From assembly GCF_900142915.1 (NCBI RefSeq), contig NZ_FRCM01000006.1, positions 13,503-77,502 of the forward strand: DNA of 64,000 bases, in the 5' to 3' direction. Below are positions 52,106-61,576 of this stretch, piece by piece; the first letter of the stretch is position 1; every line of letters begins with the position of its first letter. The position numbers and the translations under genes were made by a program. The notes below the pieces were generated by a model. It saw nothing but the letters and a program-made list of their open reading frames with translations. It did not search any database and had not been told where the DNA came from. The DNA is from Mucilaginibacter sp. OK098. GTDB lineage: Bacteria > Bacteroidota > Bacteroidia > Sphingobacteriales > Sphingobacteriaceae.

Positions 52106-54397
52106 TTATTTTTTGTTTTTGATTTCTTCATCACCTTTTTCCTGGGCGTCAACTACCGCTATGGTTATCATGTTCACTATTTCGCGTACAGAGCTTCCCA
52201 ATTGTAATACATGCACAGGCTTTTTTAGTCCCAATAAGATTGGACCTACAGCTTCAGCGCCTCCAATTTCCTGTAACAGCTTATAGGCTATATTACCCGA
52301 TTCAAGGTTTGGAAAAATCAGCGTGTTGGCCGGTTTGCCTTGCAATGTAGAAAAAGGGAAGTTGTCGGCAAGCAGATCGGCGTTTAGCGCAAAATTGGCC
52401 TGCATATCACCATCAATTATCATAGCAGGATACTTTTCATGCAAAATGCGAACAGCTTCCATCGTTTTTTCAGGGATAGGGCCCTGGTTTGATCCGAAGT
52501 TTGAGTACGAAAGGATAGCAACCCTTGGGTCGATATTGAATTTTCTTACCGAACGTTCAATAAGCACGGTAATATCTACCAGGTCCTGTATAGATGGATT
52601 TACGTTAACTGTAGTATCACCAAAAAATACGGGGCCCTTTTTAGTGATCATCATATACATACCGGCTACCCGGCTAACACCGTCACCGGTACCTATAATT
52701 TGCAGTGCCGGTTTTATAGTGGTTACATAATCCTTGGTCAGGCCCGATATTAAAGCATCGGCCTCCCCAAATTGTACCATACAGGCGCCATAATAGTTAC
52801 GATCATGCATCAGTTTCTTCGACTCATAAACCGAAACACCTTTTCGCTGGCGCTTGCTGTATAAGTATGCCGCATACTCATCCATACGCTCGCAATTTTC
52901 CTGCGGATCAATAATATGAACATCACCAAGCTCAATATCATTCTCCTTCATTATTTGTCGGATCCTGGCTACATTTCCCAGCAAAATTGGAGTGGCAATG
53001 CCTTCTTCTTTAACAATCTGGGCTGCTCTTAAAATTTTATAAGTATCAGCTTCGGCAAAAACTATCCGTTTAGGGTTTGATTTGGCTTTATTGGTAAGGT
53101 TACGCAACAGCTTATCATTAATACCTATGCGCGACCTTAACTCTTCAGTGTAAGCATCCCAATCCGTTATTGCCTGCCGGGCTACTCCTGATTCCACAGC
53201 CGCCCTTGCAACTGCCGATGAAACTTCAGTGATCAACCGTGGATCCATCGGTTTTGGAATGATATAATCCCTGCCGAACTTTAAGTTTTTTGTATTGTAG
53301 GCCAGGTTAACAGCCTCCGGGATTGGTTTTTTTGCCATCCCGGCTATTGCCATAACCGCGGCAATTTTCATTTCTTCATTAATAGCCGTTGCCCTAACAT
53401 CTAGCGCACCCCTAAAAATATACGGGAAGCCCAAAACGTTGTTTACCTGGTTCGGAAAATCAGACCGGCCGGTAGCCATTATGATATCCTTGCGCGAATT
53501 TATGGCAAGGTCATAAGCAATTTCAGGATTGGGGTTAGCCATTGCAAAAACAATGGGATTCTTTGCCATTGCTTTCAGCATATCGGGCGTAACAATATTA
53601 CCTGCTGATAAACCAACAAAAACGTCCGCCCCTTTCATTGCTTCGGTAAGAGTTTTCACATCCTTGCGCGTTGTGGCAAATTCCATCTGGATCCCACCAA
53701 GATCGGAACGTTCAGGAGTTATCAACCCATTAATGTCAAACATCACCAGGTTTTCTCTTTTTACACCAAGTGCCAGGTACATTTTTGAGCAGGATACCGC
53801 AGCGGCACCCGCCCCGTTAACCACCATTTTTATTTTATCCAGCTTTTTCCCCTGGATCTCACAGGCATTTATTAGCGCCGCGCCCGATATAATTGCTGTA
53901 CCATGCTGGTCGTCATGCATTACCGGGATCTTCATTTCGGCCTTTAACCTGCGTTCAATTTCAAAACAGGTTGGGGCCGAGATATCTTCCAGGTTGATGC
54001 CGCCAAAAGTAGGTTCAAGCGCTTTTACAATGTTTACAAATTCATCAACAGTTTTGGCATTTACCTCCAGGTCAAAAACATCAATATCAGCATAAATTTT
54101 AAACAGCAGGCCCTTACCTTCCATAACGGGCTTGCTTGCCTCAGGGCCAATATTCCCTAAACCAAGTACAGCGGTGCCATTGGTTATCACTCCAACCAGG
54201 TTGCCTTTGGCTGTATATTTATAAACATCCTCAACATTATCTGCAATACGCAAACATGGCTCTGCAACGCCCGGCGAGTAAGCCATACTTAAATCGCGCT
54301 GCGAATTGGTTGGTTTGGTAGGTACTACCTGTATTTTTCCGGGGCGTCCTTTTGAATGGTAATTTAGCGCGTCCTGGTTACGGGTGGGTTTGTTCAT
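52106..54397 (-). CDS. maeB: NADP-dependent malic enzyme (MaeB type)
   Basis: The 763 residues fuse a malic-enzyme domain (about 1-430) with a phosphotransacetylase-like domain (about 430-763). The first carries the substrate motif YKYTAKGNLVGVITNGTAVL, the divalent-metal region MHDDQHGTAIISGAALINAC and the Rossmann site MVVNGAGAAAVSC. The second is regulatory in known MaeB enzymes (binding acetyl-CoA). The reaction is oxidative decarboxylation of malate to pyruvate with NADPH formation. It lies upstream of ruvA-sprA, and similar gcggaagtcg repeats flank it. Length is normal. Confidence 0.93.
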   Translation of the reverse strand: MNKPTRNQDALNYHSKGRPGKIQVVPTKPTNSQRDLSMAYSPGVAEPCLRIADNVEDVYKYTAKGNLVGVITNGTAVLGLGNIGPEASKPVMEGKGLLFKIYADIDVFDLEVNAKTVDEFVNIVKALEPTFGGINLEDISAPTCFEIERRLKAEMKIPVMHDDQHGTAIISGAALINACEIQGKKLDKIKMVVNGAGAAAVSCSKMYLALGVKRENLVMFDINGLITPERSDLGGIQMEFATTRKDVKTLTEAMKGADVFVGLSAGNIVTPDMLKAMAKNPIVFAMANPNPEIAYDLAINSRKDIIMATGRSDFPNQVNNVLGFPYIFRGALDVRATAINEEMKIAAVMAIAGMAKKPIPEAVNLAYNTKNLKFGRDYIIPKPMDPRLITEVSSAVARAAVESGVARQAITDWDAYTEELRSRIGINDKLLRNLTNKAKSNPKRIVFAEADTYKILRAAQIVKEEGIATPILLGNVARIRQIMKENDIELGDVHIIDPQENCERMDEYAAYLYSKRQRKGVSVYESKKLMHDRNYYGACMVQFGEADALISGLTKDYVTTIKPALQIIGTGDGVSRVAGMYMMITKKGPVFFGDTTVNVNPSIQDLVDITVLIERSVRKFNIDPRVAILSYSNFGSNQGPIPEKTMEAVRILHEKYPAMIIDGDMQANFALNADLLADNFPFSTLQGKPANTLIFPNLESGNIAYKLLQEIGGAEAVGPILLGLKKPVHVLQLGSSVREIVNMITIAVVDAQEKGDEEIKNKK

Positions 54398-54489
54398 CTT
54401 GTCAGTTACTGATACCGCAAAATTAAGGATAAAGCTGAAAGGACGAAGATTAATTTCGAATTTCGGATGTTTGATTTCGGATTTAAGAA

Positions 54490-54519
54490 ATGCGGAAGTC
54501 GGAATTTGGATTGCGGAAT
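54490..54519 (+). repeat. atgcggaagtcggaatttgg repeat upstream of maeB
   Basis: This is a direct relative of the unit at 52002-52032. A similar reverse stretch (ccgaaatcg...cgaaatccgcaatc) lies at 55617-55646. Confidence 0.6.
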
Positions 54520-54564
54520 GATTGTCTGAATCAGAATTTATGAATTCGCAGAATGGGAAATCGC

Positions 54565-54954
54565 TTATGCTTTAGGCCGGCCAAAAAACAAAACATAGCC
54601 ATCAGCATCCGTTACTTCAAATCCGCGCAGCCCATCGCTATCGTCCCTAATGGCTTGGCGAAATATTATACCGCTTGAACTGAATTCTTCAAATAAGGTG
54701 TCGGGTTCTTCAGTAGAAATGTACGCATCCCATCGGGCCCATTCATGCCGGGTATGATTGGGAATGGGTTTTATGTCATCAGCAATTGCCTTTAGCATAA
54801 TGGAAACGGGGCCGCGGCCTACCATAGCCCAATATGGACCATCGTCAGGACCAGTATACCATACTTCAAACCCTAGTTTATTTACATAAAATGATACCGA
54901 ATCTTTCAAATTCGAAACAATAAAAAAAGGCGAAATGAAGTTAAGCTTTGACAT
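54565..54954 (-). CDS. VOC (glyoxalase/bleomycin-resistance-like) protein
   Basis: This protein has 129 residues from the ATG at 54954 (MSKLNFISPF). An ATG 17 codons further up (55005) gives a poor Arg/Lys-rich lead that is unlikely to be native. The two beta-alpha-beta-beta-beta modules of the vicinal-oxygen-chelate fold are visible: FFIVSNLKDSVSFYVNKLGF at the start and GLRGFEVTDADGYVLFFGR at the end, with a metal-type Glu in the second. Members bind metals or small molecules (glyoxalase, antibiotic binding). The specific substrate is unknown. It is a single gene. Confidence 0.82.
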   Translation of the reverse strand: MSKLNFISPFFIVSNLKDSVSFYVNKLGFEVWYTGPDDGPYWAMVGRGPVSIMLKAIADDIKPIPNHTRHEWARWDAYISTEEPDTLFEEFSSSGIIFRQAIRDDSDGLRGFEVTDADGYVLFFGRPKA

Positions 54955-55037
54955 TGTTTTACGTTTTGATGATAAGGTAGCGGCCTTTTCATATAGGCGA
55001 CTCAAAATTAAGAAAAAGGCGTTAAACGCTTGTTTTT

Positions 55038-55505
55038 TTATTTATCAAGAAAATTATAACAAGGGCCTATACCATGACTATCAAAATAATATTCATCTTC
55101 ATTACCATTATCTATTTGGCATCGAACGTATTCAAATTTGAACTTATTTTGAAACTCAGTAGTCCATATTCGTAAATGGTCGATACTTGCCTTATAATCA
55201 CTAAAATCCAGGTCTTTAAAGTCAAAAAACAATAACAATTCGATTTCTCCATTATAAACACCCAAATTTGCAAATACGTCGGGGATAGCAATCCCAAACA
55301 TATTTAACTCATTTAAAGAAACAACAAAATCAATATGGACTTCGCTTTTAAACACGTTGATTATATCTTCATGTGTTGTAAATTCAACATCTTCAGGTTC
55401 ATTGAAATATACATCTCTAAATTTCACAAGCAAGGCTTCCAATAACGAGTGTAAATCTACAATTGAGGATTTTCCGTCGAATATTATGTCTATTGCTGTT
55501 ATCAT
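55038..55505 (-). CDS. Orphan acidic hypothetical protein
   Basis: The 155 residues are strongly acidic, rich in Asp, Glu and Phe, with no signal or membrane segment. They begin MITAIDIIFDGKSSIVDLHS and contain FDFKDLDFSDYKASIDHL. The size, charge and isolation are like immunity or SMI1-like proteins, but no family motif was recognised and no toxin gene is nearby. The gene has lower GC than its neighbours. It is preceded by repeat-rich DNA and a coding-like stretch (QGAFFDFKGWLVGHN, ends in a stop) at about 55545-55595. Confidence 0.5.
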   Translation of the reverse strand: MITAIDIIFDGKSSIVDLHSLLEALLVKFRDVYFNEPEDVEFTTHEDIINVFKSEVHIDFVVSLNELNMFGIAIPDVFANLGVYNGEIELLLFFDFKDLDFSDYKASIDHLRIWTTEFQNKFKFEYVRCQIDNGNEDEYYFDSHGIGPCYNFLDK

Positions 55506-55651
55506 ATAATTTAATCCATAAGCTGCCGCATCCTTAATTGTGGCCCACTAACCAGCCTTTGAAATCAAAAAAGGCGCCCTGCTCTCACAAAACACCCTTA
55601 AATATATTCCTTTAAATCCGAAATCGAACATTCGAAATCCGCAATCTCCCC

Positions 55652-57055
55652 CTATCCTTTAGTGATCTTGATCATCATACCAGGCTGCAGGCGGCCTTTT
55701 TTCAGGCCGTTCAATTCTCTGATCTTTTCAGCCGAAGCTTCAAATTTCGATGCTATCCCGCTAAGCGTATCGCCCCTTTTAACTTTATAAGTTATATAAT
55801 TATGGCTGCTTACTTTAGCCGGTTTTTCTTCCGGTTCATCGGCAGATTCTTTTACTTTCAGCCTTCTTCCAACTTCGGCTTTATTGTTGTGTAAATGGTT
55901 CCAGGCTTTAAGATCCTGCACCTCTATACCATAATTATCAGCAATGTCTCTTAATGTTTCACCCCGTCGTACTTTATGGTATGACGGCGTTTTTTCTTCT
56001 TTGTTTTCGTGGTAAGCAGCGTAAACCATTGGTTGAGGAGTAGCTGCAGGTAAATTTGTATTATTCAATGCTTCGTATAATGCAGCATACTGCGCTTTAT
56101 CTATCTGCGGAATTATCATGCGGCGTGGCCTATTGGCTGTACCGTTAATTATCTGCCTTTTATAGGAAGGGTTCAAAATAGTCAGCTGGCCAAGGTCAAG
56201 CTTCAATGATTGTGAAACTGTGCTTAAGGGCAGGTATTTGTTTACTAAAATAGTATCCGTTTTTAATGCAAATTTGCAGGCCTGGGGGATGATATTATGC
56301 TTATCATAAAAATTCATCAGGTAAGCCACGGCAATAAATGCAGGCACATAGCCCCTGGTTTCGTTAGGCAGATACTGGCGGATTGACCAAAAATCAGTGG
56401 CGCCGCCTGCTTTTTCAATGGCGCGTTCCACATTGCTTTTACCACAATTGTATGATGCTATGGCCAAAAGCCAGTCGCCAAATTCCTGGTAGGCATCTTT
56501 TAAATAAGCCGCCGCTGCATAGCTGGCCTGGATAGGGTCGCGGCGCTCATCTACATAATCATCCATATTTAAGCCATAAAGCTTTGCGGTAGTAAACATA
56601 AACTGCCACGGCCCTGTTGCCCCTACTCTTGATACCGCATAAGGATCGAGCTTTGATTCAACAATGGATAAATATTTTATTTCATCAGGGATCCCCGCAT
56701 CGTGAAAAGCCTTTTCATAAATAGGGAAGTAGTATTTTGTTAAACCCAGTACATGCCCCATTTCATCACGGTTATGCATGTATATGTCTATGTAGCTTTG
56801 TACATACTCGTTATAATCAAGCGGAATATCCTTCTTTATGGAATCTAAACGATGTTTGTAAATGCCGCTTTGGCTGGTTAATGGAGCGGGTTGGTTAACA
56901 ACCGGAACTATAATAGTATCTGCGCGGTCTTTTTGAAAGTCATCATTAAGCTTTGAGTTTTGCCGAATAGCTGCTGAAACAGGAGAAAAATGAGGGGCAG
57001 CATTAATGATTTGTAATGACAGTAAGCAGATGATCAGCGTAAGTGTTCTCTTCAT
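55652..57055 (-). CDS. Membrane-bound lytic murein transglycosylase with two LysM domains (MltD-like)
   Basis: The 467 residues start with a signal peptide. The SLT domain (about 115-235) has the catalytic Glu in SIVESKLDPYAVS, the segment GATGPWQFMFTTAKLYGLNM and the closing NCGKSNVERAIEKAGG. Two LysM repeats follow (about 362-405, HKVRRGETLRDIADNYGIEV; and about 422-465, YKVKRGDTLSGIASKFEAS), which bind peptidoglycan. The protein cuts glycan strands to anhydromuramyl ends. The layout is MltD. It lies on the same strand as gatA, about 57 bp downstream of it. Confidence 0.93.
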   Translation of the reverse strand: MKRTLTLIICLLSLQIINAAPHFSPVSAAIRQNSKLNDDFQKDRADTIIVPVVNQPAPLTSQSGIYKHRLDSIKKDIPLDYNEYVQSYIDIYMHNRDEMGHVLGLTKYYFPIYEKAFHDAGIPDEIKYLSIVESKLDPYAVSRVGATGPWQFMFTTAKLYGLNMDDYVDERRDPIQASYAAAAYLKDAYQEFGDWLLAIASYNCGKSNVERAIEKAGGATDFWSIRQYLPNETRGYVPAFIAVAYLMNFYDKHNIIPQACKFALKTDTILVNKYLPLSTVSQSLKLDLGQLTILNPSYKRQIINGTANRPRRMIIPQIDKAQYAALYEALNNTNLPAATPQPMVYAAYHENKEEKTPSYHKVRRGETLRDIADNYGIEVQDLKAWNHLHNNKAEVGRRLKVKESADEPEEKPAKVSSHNYITYKVKRGDTLSGIASKFEASAEKIRELNGLKKGRLQPGMMIKITKG

Positions 57056-57112
57056 TCTTTAGGGTTTAACTTAGCGAATGCTACCAGGATATTTTACTAA
57101 TATATTAATTTT

Positions 57113-58537
57113 CTATAGTTCAAGGAAGTATTTGGAAAAATTTAACAATTCCTGTTCGTCAAAATGTTTGGTTATCAATTGCAACCCTAACGGTAATCCT
57201 TTACTATTATTGCCTGCAGGTAATGAAATAGCAGGTGCGCCCGTTAATGATGCCTGTACGGTAAAAATATCAGAAAGATATGTTACAACCGGGTCTTTTT
57301 CCAATTTCCCAATTGCGAAAGCAGGCTCAGGAGCCGTGGGGATCAATATAAAATCATATTCCTGCAAAATAGCATCTGTTTTTTCTCTTATCAACCTGCG
57401 TACTTTTTGTGCTTTAGAAAAGTAGGCATCGTAATACCCTGCGCTCAGTACAAACGTACCCAGCATAATGCGGCGTTTAACTTCTTTGCCAAACCCTTCG
57501 GAGCGGGATCTTTTATAGGTTGATGCCAGATCAGTTGCGGCAGGGCTGCGATAGCCGTAATGAACACCATCATACCTGGATAAATTTGATGATGCTTCGG
57601 CCATTGCCAATATATAATAGGCGGGCACCATATAATCAAGGTAATCAAACGCTATTGGCTTAACCGTATGGCCTTCGGCACGTAATTTATCAATATAATT
57701 TACAAGCGTATTTTTAATCTCAGCATCAACACCGGGGCTTGACAGCGCTTCTTGCAGGTAAGCTATCTTTTTTACACCCGGCGCTTTAATTTCTTTACTG
57801 AACGATGGAACGGCAGTGCTTGATAAAGTGCCGTCATACTCATCATTACCGGCCATAACTTCCAATAAAAGCGCTGCATCCTCTACCGACCTGGTGATGG
57901 GACCAACCTGGTCAAACGACGAAGCATAAGCAATTATACCATGCCTTGAAATGCGTCCATAAGTTGGCTTTAAACCTACCAGTCCGCAAAACGCAGCCGG
58001 CTGCCTTACAGAGCCACCGGTATCGGTACCTATTGCAGCGTGGCACATATTTGCCTGAACCGCCACCGCCGAGCCACCTGATGACCCGCCTGAAACCCTG
58101 GTTTCGTCAGCGTGGTTTTTTACCGGGCCGAAATACGAATTCTCATTAGCCGCGCCCATGCCAAACTCATCGCAATTGCAGCGTCCAATTATCACCGCAT
58201 CTTCGGCCAATAAGCGCTCAACTATAGTTGATGAGTAAACAGAAGTAAAATCTTTTAAAATTTTTGAGGAGGCCGTTACTTTATGCCCTTTGTAGCAGAT
58301 GTTGTCCTTTATGGCAATAACCATACCGGCCAGCTTGCCGGCAGTACCTTGCCCAATACGGGCATCAATTTCTATTGCTCTGGTAAGCGCTTCATTTTCA
58401 AATACTTCATTAAAAGCATTTAAATGCGAATTTGCTGTAATGTTAGCTATGTAGCCTTGTACCAGTTTTTCGACCGTAATTTTTCCAATTGCAATCTCGC
58501 TCTTTATCTCGCCTAACGAGGTATAAGATTTAGTCAT
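57113..58537 (-). CDS. gatA: Asp-tRNA(Asn)/Glu-tRNA(Gln) amidotransferase subunit A
   Basis: This 474-residue amidase-signature enzyme liberates ammonia for transamidation of misacylated tRNAs. The Ser-cisSer-Lys triad region is present: the Lys in AIKDNICYKG (near residue 73) and the Gly/Ser motif SGGSSGGSAVAVQANMCHAA (near 145-164), followed by IGTDTGGSVRQPAAFCG. GatB and GatC are not in the window. It lies upstream of the transglycosylase on the same strand. A terminator (58553-58592) separates it from the tat genes. Confidence 0.93.
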   Translation of the reverse strand: MTKSYTSLGEIKSEIAIGKITVEKLVQGYIANITANSHLNAFNEVFENEALTRAIEIDARIGQGTAGKLAGMVIAIKDNICYKGHKVTASSKILKDFTSVYSSTIVERLLAEDAVIIGRCNCDEFGMGAANENSYFGPVKNHADETRVSGGSSGGSAVAVQANMCHAAIGTDTGGSVRQPAAFCGLVGLKPTYGRISRHGIIAYASSFDQVGPITRSVEDAALLLEVMAGNDEYDGTLSSTAVPSFSKEIKAPGVKKIAYLQEALSSPGVDAEIKNTLVNYIDKLRAEGHTVKPIAFDYLDYMVPAYYILAMAEASSNLSRYDGVHYGYRSPAATDLASTYKRSRSEGFGKEVKRRIMLGTFVLSAGYYDAYFSKAQKVRRLIREKTDAILQEYDFILIPTAPEPAFAIGKLEKDPVVTYLSDIFTVQASLTGAPAISLPAGNNSKGLPLGLQLITKHFDEQELLNFSKYFLEL

Positions 58538-58552
58538 GGGCCTAAAATAAAA

Positions 58553-58592
58553 AACTTATCCGTTGAATGTATAAATAATCAACAGATAAGTT
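58553..58592 (-). terminator. Intrinsic terminator after the tat genes
   Basis: The arms aacttatccgttga / tcaacagataagtt pair at 13 of 14 positions. Read on the minus strand they are followed by ttttttattttagg. It lies 56 bp past the tatA stop. Confidence 0.8.
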
Positions 58593-58647
58593 CATATTAT
58601 AAAACATTGATATAGCCAGTGCCGGATCTGCCGGACCGTTTTACAAC

Positions 58648-58845
58648 TTAAACTTTTGGTTTTTCTTCGGTATTGCTTGTTGAACCTGAAGTTGTTGTAG
58701 TTGTGCCTTCGCCGTTTTGTGCATCCTTAAATTCTTTCATGCCTTTGCCTAAACCTTTCATTAGTTCAGGAATTTTTTTACCGCCAAACAGTATTAAAAT
58801 TGCAATGATGATCAGAATAATTTCTGGTGCGCCTAATCCACCCAT
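58648..58845 (-). CDS. tatA: Twin-arginine translocase subunit TatA
   Basis: The 65 residues have one membrane helix (about 4-22) and the family motif FGGKKIPELMKGLGKGMKEF, followed by a Thr/Ser tail. TatA oligomers form the channel for folded proteins with RR signals. It is 31 bp downstream of a longer TatA/B gene. No tatC is in the window. The Tat-signal protein at 18710-20026 is a probable client. Confidence 0.93.
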   Translation of the reverse strand: MGGLGAPEIILIIIAILILFGGKKIPELMKGLGKGMKEFKDAQNGEGTTTTTSGSTSNTEEKPKV

Positions 58846-58876
58846 GATTTTTTATGTTTAATTATGATTAATATTC

Positions 58877-59356
58877 TTATTTCGTGTTCTTTGTAATTTC
58901 AGGTGTTTCGTGCTCTGAAACTTCTGAATGTGTTACCGGCTCATGTTTTGTAAAATCGATAGTATGCTTTTCAGCAACAGTTTCAGTAGCTACCTCTTTA
59001 TGCTCTTCAGCTACAGGGCTATCACTTGTTGTAAGGTGACTATCATTTACCGGTATGGTATTTTCAACAGGTGTAAAACCTTCGGGATAAGAAGGGAGTT
59101 CTTTTTGAGCAGCTTCATGCTCCGCAGCCTGTTCATTTAGTTTGGTTTCTTCTCTCTTTTCCTCGTAGCTATTTATCTGGTTGTTTATTTCGCGTTTAAC
59201 CCCTTCAGAGGCATCTTTAAAGTCACGGATTCCCTTCCCAAGGCCACGCGCAATTTCGGGTAGCTTTTCGCCGCCAAAAAGCAACAGGGCAACAAATACT
59301 ATAAGGACCATTTCTGATGAACCAATGTTCAAAAATCCCAATACTAAGCTATGCAT
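58877..59356 (-). CDS. TatA/TatB-type subunit with long acidic tail
   Basis: The 159 residues share the Tat membrane and amphipathic helices (GGEKLPEIARGLGKGIRDFK, about 27-46). A Glu/His/Pro-rich tail of about 90 residues follows (PSYPEGFTPVENTIPV and THSEVSEHETPEI). Length suggests TatB, but Bacteroidota often lack a clear TatB and use two TatA-like proteins, so the subtype is left open. It is probably co-transcribed with tatA and the EnvC-like gene, 56 bp away. Confidence 0.85.
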   Translation of the reverse strand: MHSLVLGFLNIGSSEMVLIVFVALLLFGGEKLPEIARGLGKGIRDFKDASEGVKREINNQINSYEEKREETKLNEQAAEHEAAQKELPSYPEGFTPVENTIPVNDSHLTTSDSPVAEEHKEVATETVAEKHTIDFTKHEPVTHSEVSEHETPEITKNTK

Positions 59357-59412
59357 ACGGATTATTAATTAAGCCTACAAATATAGGTAATTTAAAATTT
59401 ATAAAGTCCAAA

Positions 59413-60720
59413 CTAATTTGGTGCGAGCCAAATTTTAGGATTAACTGCGGTAATTCCCTTATATAACGAAAAACTTACAATAGCCTCACCTGTTGATGAA
59501 TCAGTAGCAACCGTGCCTATAACCTGTTTGGTGCTTACTTTTTGCCCGGCCCTAACACTTACTGATTTAAGGTTGGAGTATGCAGTAAAATACTCACCAT
59601 GCTTTATTACTACCAGGTAGGTTCCGCTTACGTCTTTAACATTTGACACCTCGCCCTGGAACACCGCCCTTACCGAAGCACCGGGATTTGTTTTAATATC
59701 CCAGCCAAGGCTTTCATTTTTTATCCGGGTTTCATCGTAATAAATTCCGAAACCCTGCTTAACGCTTCCGTTTGTAACCGGCCAAGGCAGCGCTCCCCTG
59801 TTATCTAAAAAGTCGCTCGATAATTTAGCAGCCTCAGGAGTTGCATTTAAAACCTCGCTGGTGCTTGAGTTTTTAGTTATCGTTCTTACCTTAGGTACTA
59901 CCGCCACATCCTTGTTCTCGGCTTTAGCTTTTGCAGCAGCGGCAGCAGCAGCCCGTGCAGCGGCTCTTGCTTCTTCTTCGGCCTTGCGCCTTGCTTCTTC
60001 AATCTCCCTCCGAATGGTAGCTGCAATTTCCTTATTTTTCTTAGCTATTTTCTTTTGAATATCCTGCTGTTGCTGCTTTAACAGCCCCTCATGCTGTGAA
60101 AGATCGGCTACAACCTGTACCTGTGCATTTTTTTCAGCACCCAGGGTCTTCTTTTCCTTTTCCTGGTCTACAAGCAGGTTGTTTTTTTCTTTTTTATTCT
60201 TATCAAGCTCATTTATCTTAACATGCAGCTCGGTTTGTGTTTCCTGGATGTAGCCTGCCTGGCGTTCCCTGTATGTCCCTATTTGCTGTAAATATTTTAA
60301 ACGTTTATATGCCTGGTTAAAGTCTTTAGCTGCAAAAATAAACATCAGCTTATTATAGGCGCTTTGGTTTCGATAAGTGAACAGCACCATTGCTGCATAT
60401 TCCTTTTTAAGCTGATCAAGCTGTGATTGTAAATTATGTACGAAATTATTGCTCTCCGAGATCTGGTTATCCAGGTTTCTTACCTCGGAGTTTATATTGC
60501 TGATCTTTTGTTCGCGGATGCTGATCTGCTGCTTTAATAAGGTAAGCTGCTTTAAAGTAGTTTTTTTATTGTTTGCCGTTTCCTGGTATTCATGGTTAAG
60601 CTGTTCCAATTGTTGTGTTAATGCTTCACGCTGGCGTTTTAATTCAGCGCTGCTTTGTGCATGTACGCTAAATGCTGCAAAAACTAAAACCAAAAAGAAT
60701 ACTGCTTTAAAAAATCTCAT
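59413..60720 (-). CDS. EnvC-like murein hydrolase activator with degenerate M23 domain
   Basis: The 435 residues have a signal peptide, two long coiled-coil stretches (about 25-110 and 150-255, including an Ala/Lys/Glu-rich segment), and a C-terminal LytM/M23 beta domain (about 305-430). The active-site pattern is degraded. The H-x-x-x-D motif appears as SLGWDIKT with only the Asp. The Y-x-H-L motif is YSNLKS, and the final HxH motif reads IVSFSLY. The protein is thus probably a non-catalytic activator of amidases, as EnvC of E. coli is. It follows the DUF4292 gene in the same direction, 16 bp apart. Confidence 0.85.
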   Translation of the reverse strand: MRFFKAVFFLVLVFAAFSVHAQSSAELKRQREALTQQLEQLNHEYQETANNKKTTLKQLTLLKQQISIREQKISNINSEVRNLDNQISESNNFVHNLQSQLDQLKKEYAAMVLFTYRNQSAYNKLMFIFAAKDFNQAYKRLKYLQQIGTYRERQAGYIQETQTELHVKINELDKNKKEKNNLLVDQEKEKKTLGAEKNAQVQVVADLSQHEGLLKQQQQDIQKKIAKKNKEIAATIRREIEEARRKAEEEARAAARAAAAAAAKAKAENKDVAVVPKVRTITKNSSTSEVLNATPEAAKLSSDFLDNRGALPWPVTNGSVKQGFGIYYDETRIKNESLGWDIKTNPGASVRAVFQGEVSNVKDVSGTYLVVIKHGEYFTAYSNLKSVSVRAGQKVSTKQVIGTVATDSSTGEAIVSFSLYKGITAVNPKIWLAPN

Positions 60721-60736
60721 TTACTTTTACTAATTG

Positions 60737-61576
60737 TTAATCTGCAGGTTGATATCTCGACGGAATACTGAACGGATATTCCTGCGGCTGATCAAAGTCT
60801 GCTTTTGTATAATGCAAATTAACTTGTATTTTTTTATCTTTTACTACAGAAGCCATATCTATTTGCGAAGGCATGACCCTATTGGTAGCCTGGATAAAGG
60901 CGCTGTTTGTAACCTGCAATGTTTGCGCAGCGCTTTGGTTTGCCAAATTTGTTTGGGTGGTTTTCATATCCGGGCCCAATATAAGCTTATAAATTACATC
61001 GTTTAAATTACCGCTTAAAGTGGTATTGCCGTTGGCCGAAAGAAATTCCGCATCCTCAGTTAGTAGCTCAGGTATAGCGTTACCTATCAGTATTGATTCC
61101 AGCGTTTTATAATTAACCTGTTTACCTGCAAATTTATTTAGGTAGCTAAAAGGCTTGCGCACATATAAGCTTTGCAAGCGGTTAATCAGCATAATGCTGT
61201 CGGGCGTTATTACTGCCCTGGCAACTTCAATACCTGCAATAGCAGTAACCGAAACCCAAATCTTTTTATCTTTCTGGATCCTGATGTTCAGGGTAACGTC
61301 ATTGCTGCTGCCACTGATATCGAGTTTGGTTTTGGCCTTACCCGAAAATGTATTAAAATTGGTTTGTTTAGCCCTTATAACCGTTAATTTGGCTGCTTTG
61401 GTATCAACCGGTTTAATGGCCGCCGTACTATCGGCAACTACTCTTTTAACTATAACCTGCTTACGGCTTTTACAGCTAAAAACAAGCAACAGGCAACAAA
61501 TTGTTATCAATTTTATATAACCATTGGCAAATGAAGCCCTGCTATATAAAGTATTATTCAATGTATTTCTTTTCAT
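60737..61576 (-). CDS. DUF4292 lipoprotein
   Basis: The 279 residues have a lipoprotein signal (lipobox VFSC) with a long N-terminal lead. The mature part is mostly beta strand, with the start FSGKAKTKLDISGSSNDVTL typical of DUF4292. It resembles outer-membrane lipoproteins of the LolB fold, so lipid or protein shuttling is inferred. It overlaps the TPR gene by 23 bp and ends 16 bp before the EnvC-like gene, in a conserved Bacteroidota order with dut. Confidence 0.82.
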   Translation of the reverse strand: MKRNTLNNTLYSRASFANGYIKLITICCLLLVFSCKSRKQVIVKRVVADSTAAIKPVDTKAAKLTVIRAKQTNFNTFSGKAKTKLDISGSSNDVTLNIRIQKDKKIWVSVTAIAGIEVARAVITPDSIMLINRLQSLYVRKPFSYLNKFAGKQVNYKTLESILIGNAIPELLTEDAEFLSANGNTTLSGNLNDVIYKLILGPDMKTTQTNLANQSAAQTLQVTNSAFIQATNRVMPSQIDMASVVKDKKIQVNLHYTKADFDQPQEYPFSIPSRYQPAD

